Positions 62,401 through 64,000 of a stretch of 64,000 bases of DNA are shown here, piece after piece. The first letter of the stretch is position 1. Each line of letters starts with the position of its first letter. The stretch comes from Clavelina lepadiformis (Eukaryota > Chordata > Ascidiacea > Aplousobranchia > Clavelinidae). The position numbers were made by a program, and so were the translations under genes. The notes under the pieces are model-generated. The model was not told the DNA's origin. It searched no databases and saw only the letters and a list, made by a program, of their open reading frames with translations. The stretch is from contig NC_135240.1 of the NCBI RefSeq assembly GCF_947623445.1, positions 25,978,001 through 26,042,000 of the forward strand. The letters are read 5' to 3'.

Positions 62401-63930
62401 TGATTGCATCTCTTTCACACGATGTGATTAACATGCGATGCAATCAACACGATGAAATTACTGCGACGAAATTACCGGACACCATGTGTTGATGATCGGT
62501 GAACGACATTGCACCCAAAAATAACGCCCGTTGTCTTTATGCCTATAGGATTGCTTGGCACGAAATCCAAATCTTTTTCTATGGTTATTAACCGCATAAC
62601 AAGCCATCATGATCATATACTGATCTCATTGGTTTTTATTATTAGCAAACGTAGGATTCCAACGCTTCCACCGCAAAGTGAAGGAAACCACCGTTTTATG
62701 TATAGAACTAATACCTGGATATATGTACTCGTATACCAGTTGTGATTGAAGCCAGTAATACTAAACGAAGAATGCTTGTTGATTTTCAATTTTTTCTTCC
62801 TATTTTAGATTCTACAGCAACCCTTCTGACCCAGCCTCGTCCTTTACGATCTTCATCATGGCTTTCAACTTTATCGCATTTCTTTACATGCTCACCGCCT
62901 ATTGCGTCATATACAGACTGACTTCGAAAGATGAGGGTAAAATGCACAAACCGTTAAAATTCATTTTTTAGATCACGCTTGTCGTCTCCTTTATGCATCT
63001 GGTTCAACAGTATTTTGGCGGTAGAATTTTTTTAAAGATTTGTCAGCTGTAGATATACGTCACAATGCGTCTTTTGCTTTGGACTTAAAATATTTGATAT
63101 ATCCGTTTCCGCTTCTGGCAGATATCAAAATCAATTTTTGTATTTTCTACAGTATTATAAGCTATAGGCTACACTATATCGGCTATGGGGTTGTGAGTTT
63201 TCAACATGTTACTCAAAACTGGTGTACCCATATAATCACTTCATGCTTCTTTTCGCACACCGTCATAGTTGTATTATCTATTCTACAGTATATACGGATA
63301 GAGATGACGTAATGTTGTCAATCACATATATTCTTATATGAGGGCTCTCCTTCAGTTGTATTGCACAATCACTCAGGAATTATTTATCAAAGCGTGACTT
63401 AATTCACCAGTTTGCTTTTGTTAACTATAGGTGGTATTCGCACCAGTAATCATCGAGATTCTGAAGTCGACCTGCGTCATAAAGAAAACAGGGCCTTGTG
63501 GGGAAAAATCGTGCGCTTGGTGATGACTGATCTCGTGTGCTGGGTCCCGATTTGCGTCACGTCGTTTCTTTCTTTTGCTGGAGTGACGATTCCAGACGAA
63601 TTTTATCCGATCACGGCAATCATTCTTTTTCCGATCAACAGTGCCCTCAACCCGTGGATATACTCAGCAGTTTTGAAGAACATTTTAAGTAAGATAAGAT
63701 TCTTGAAAAGGGTGATCCCGGTGAAGACTCACCAGCCTAACAAAATCGGCCAGAGTCGGTCCCATTCGGATTTGACTTTTCCCAGCGAGAACAACCAAGG
63801 AAAATTTCCATACTTTGCTTGCTTGGGAGCCAACAAAAGGTCGATGGACACGGGCATGTGTAGTCTGCCCAACTCACCGTCCAGTCAAAATAACACCCAG
63901 GACGGTCTTACTCTGGCCACTGAACTTTGA
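59448..63930 (+). CDS. LDLa-bearing class A GPCR, GRL101/LGR-like (897 aa, 6 exons)
   Basis: Exons are 59448-60310, 60425-60492, 60817-61030, 61165-62085, 62809-62936 and 63431-63930; 2694 nt in frame. Residues 1-20 are a signal peptide (MKFCGLIFLILTAFLAKGFA). The ectodomain to about 440 is cysteine-rich with roughly seven LDLa-like modules (CSDCSDENNC, CDDGSDE, CPNGFDEAHC, CLDGFDERHC), several lacking an acidic calcium residue. Seven membrane segments follow: TM1 near 446-472 with SITGNSIVIW, TM2 NLAISDFLMGIYLL, a TYR in place of DRY after TM3, CWVP in TM6 and NSALNPWIYS in TM7. TM2 and TM7 wording fits the leucine-rich-repeat receptor group (LGR/RXFP, mollusc GRL101), yet I see no LRR. The second extracellular loop is long (about 85 residues). 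Exon 4 ends at a GC donor (AG|GCGAGT). The ligand is unknown. Confidence 0.9.
62086..62808 (+). other. GC-AG intron of the LDLa receptor gene
   Basis: Exon 4 must end CCA AG and exon 5 begin A TTC TAC to keep the frame into TM5. The donor is therefore GCGAGT and the acceptor TTTTAG. No GT donor at this point gives the right phase. GC-AG introns are a minor but normal class handled by the U2 spliceosome. Confidence 0.75.
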
Positions 63931-64000
63931 GCAAACACACGTCGGTTAAAATACTCGATGAGCTTTGTGACATCACATACATCTACAGCTACAGCTAGTA

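Overview
This is an AT-rich piece of an animal nuclear genome. Every protein gene is a recognisable metazoan gene, most are split by short GT-AG introns, and the spacers hold many small DNA-transposon relics. Gene density, intron size (mostly 0.2-1 kb) and a GRL101-type receptor with LDLa modules point to an invertebrate deuterostome. A tunicate such as an ascidian (Ciona-like) is my best guess; the species is not proven by the sequence. I built the exon models by hand from splice signals, reading-frame phase and remembered family alignments. In all ten complete genes the coding length is divisible by three.

Layout, left to right. 1-3433 (+): 3' half of an unidentified gene whose start lies outside the window. 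4523-6040 (+): histone H2A.Z. 8134-11993 (-): SETD6, a SET-domain lysine methyltransferase. 14153-25927 (-): SEC24 of the A/B type, 21 exons. 28940-30559 (+): SAR1. 33227-41128 (-): FAM149 family gene, 16 exons. 42163-43230 (+): YAE1. 43486-45841 (-): ribosomal protein S24. 46232-46987 (+): PGAP2, single exon. 47470-49206 (+): LRRC40, single exon. 53079-57933 (+): splicing factor RBM22, 10 exons. 59448-63930 (+): receptor with LDLa modules and seven membrane segments.

Two neighbour pairs are functionally suggestive. SEC24 and SAR1, two parts of the COPII vesicle coat, lie head to head. H2A.Z and SETD6, a known substrate and its methyltransferase, lie tail to tail. RPS24 and PGAP2 diverge from a gap of only 390 bp.

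Mobile DNA: at least five hAT-type MITEs keep intact or nearly intact 8-bp target duplications, most of them inside introns. There is one Tigger/pogo-like MITE in an RBM22 intron, a nested pair of elements near 51.4 kb, and a short LINE reverse-transcriptase tail near 31.6 kb. I saw no CRISPR array, rRNA, convincing tRNA, LTR element or virus-like element. I found no clearly new biological system; the strongest leads are the two gene pairs, the receptor architecture and the MITE families.
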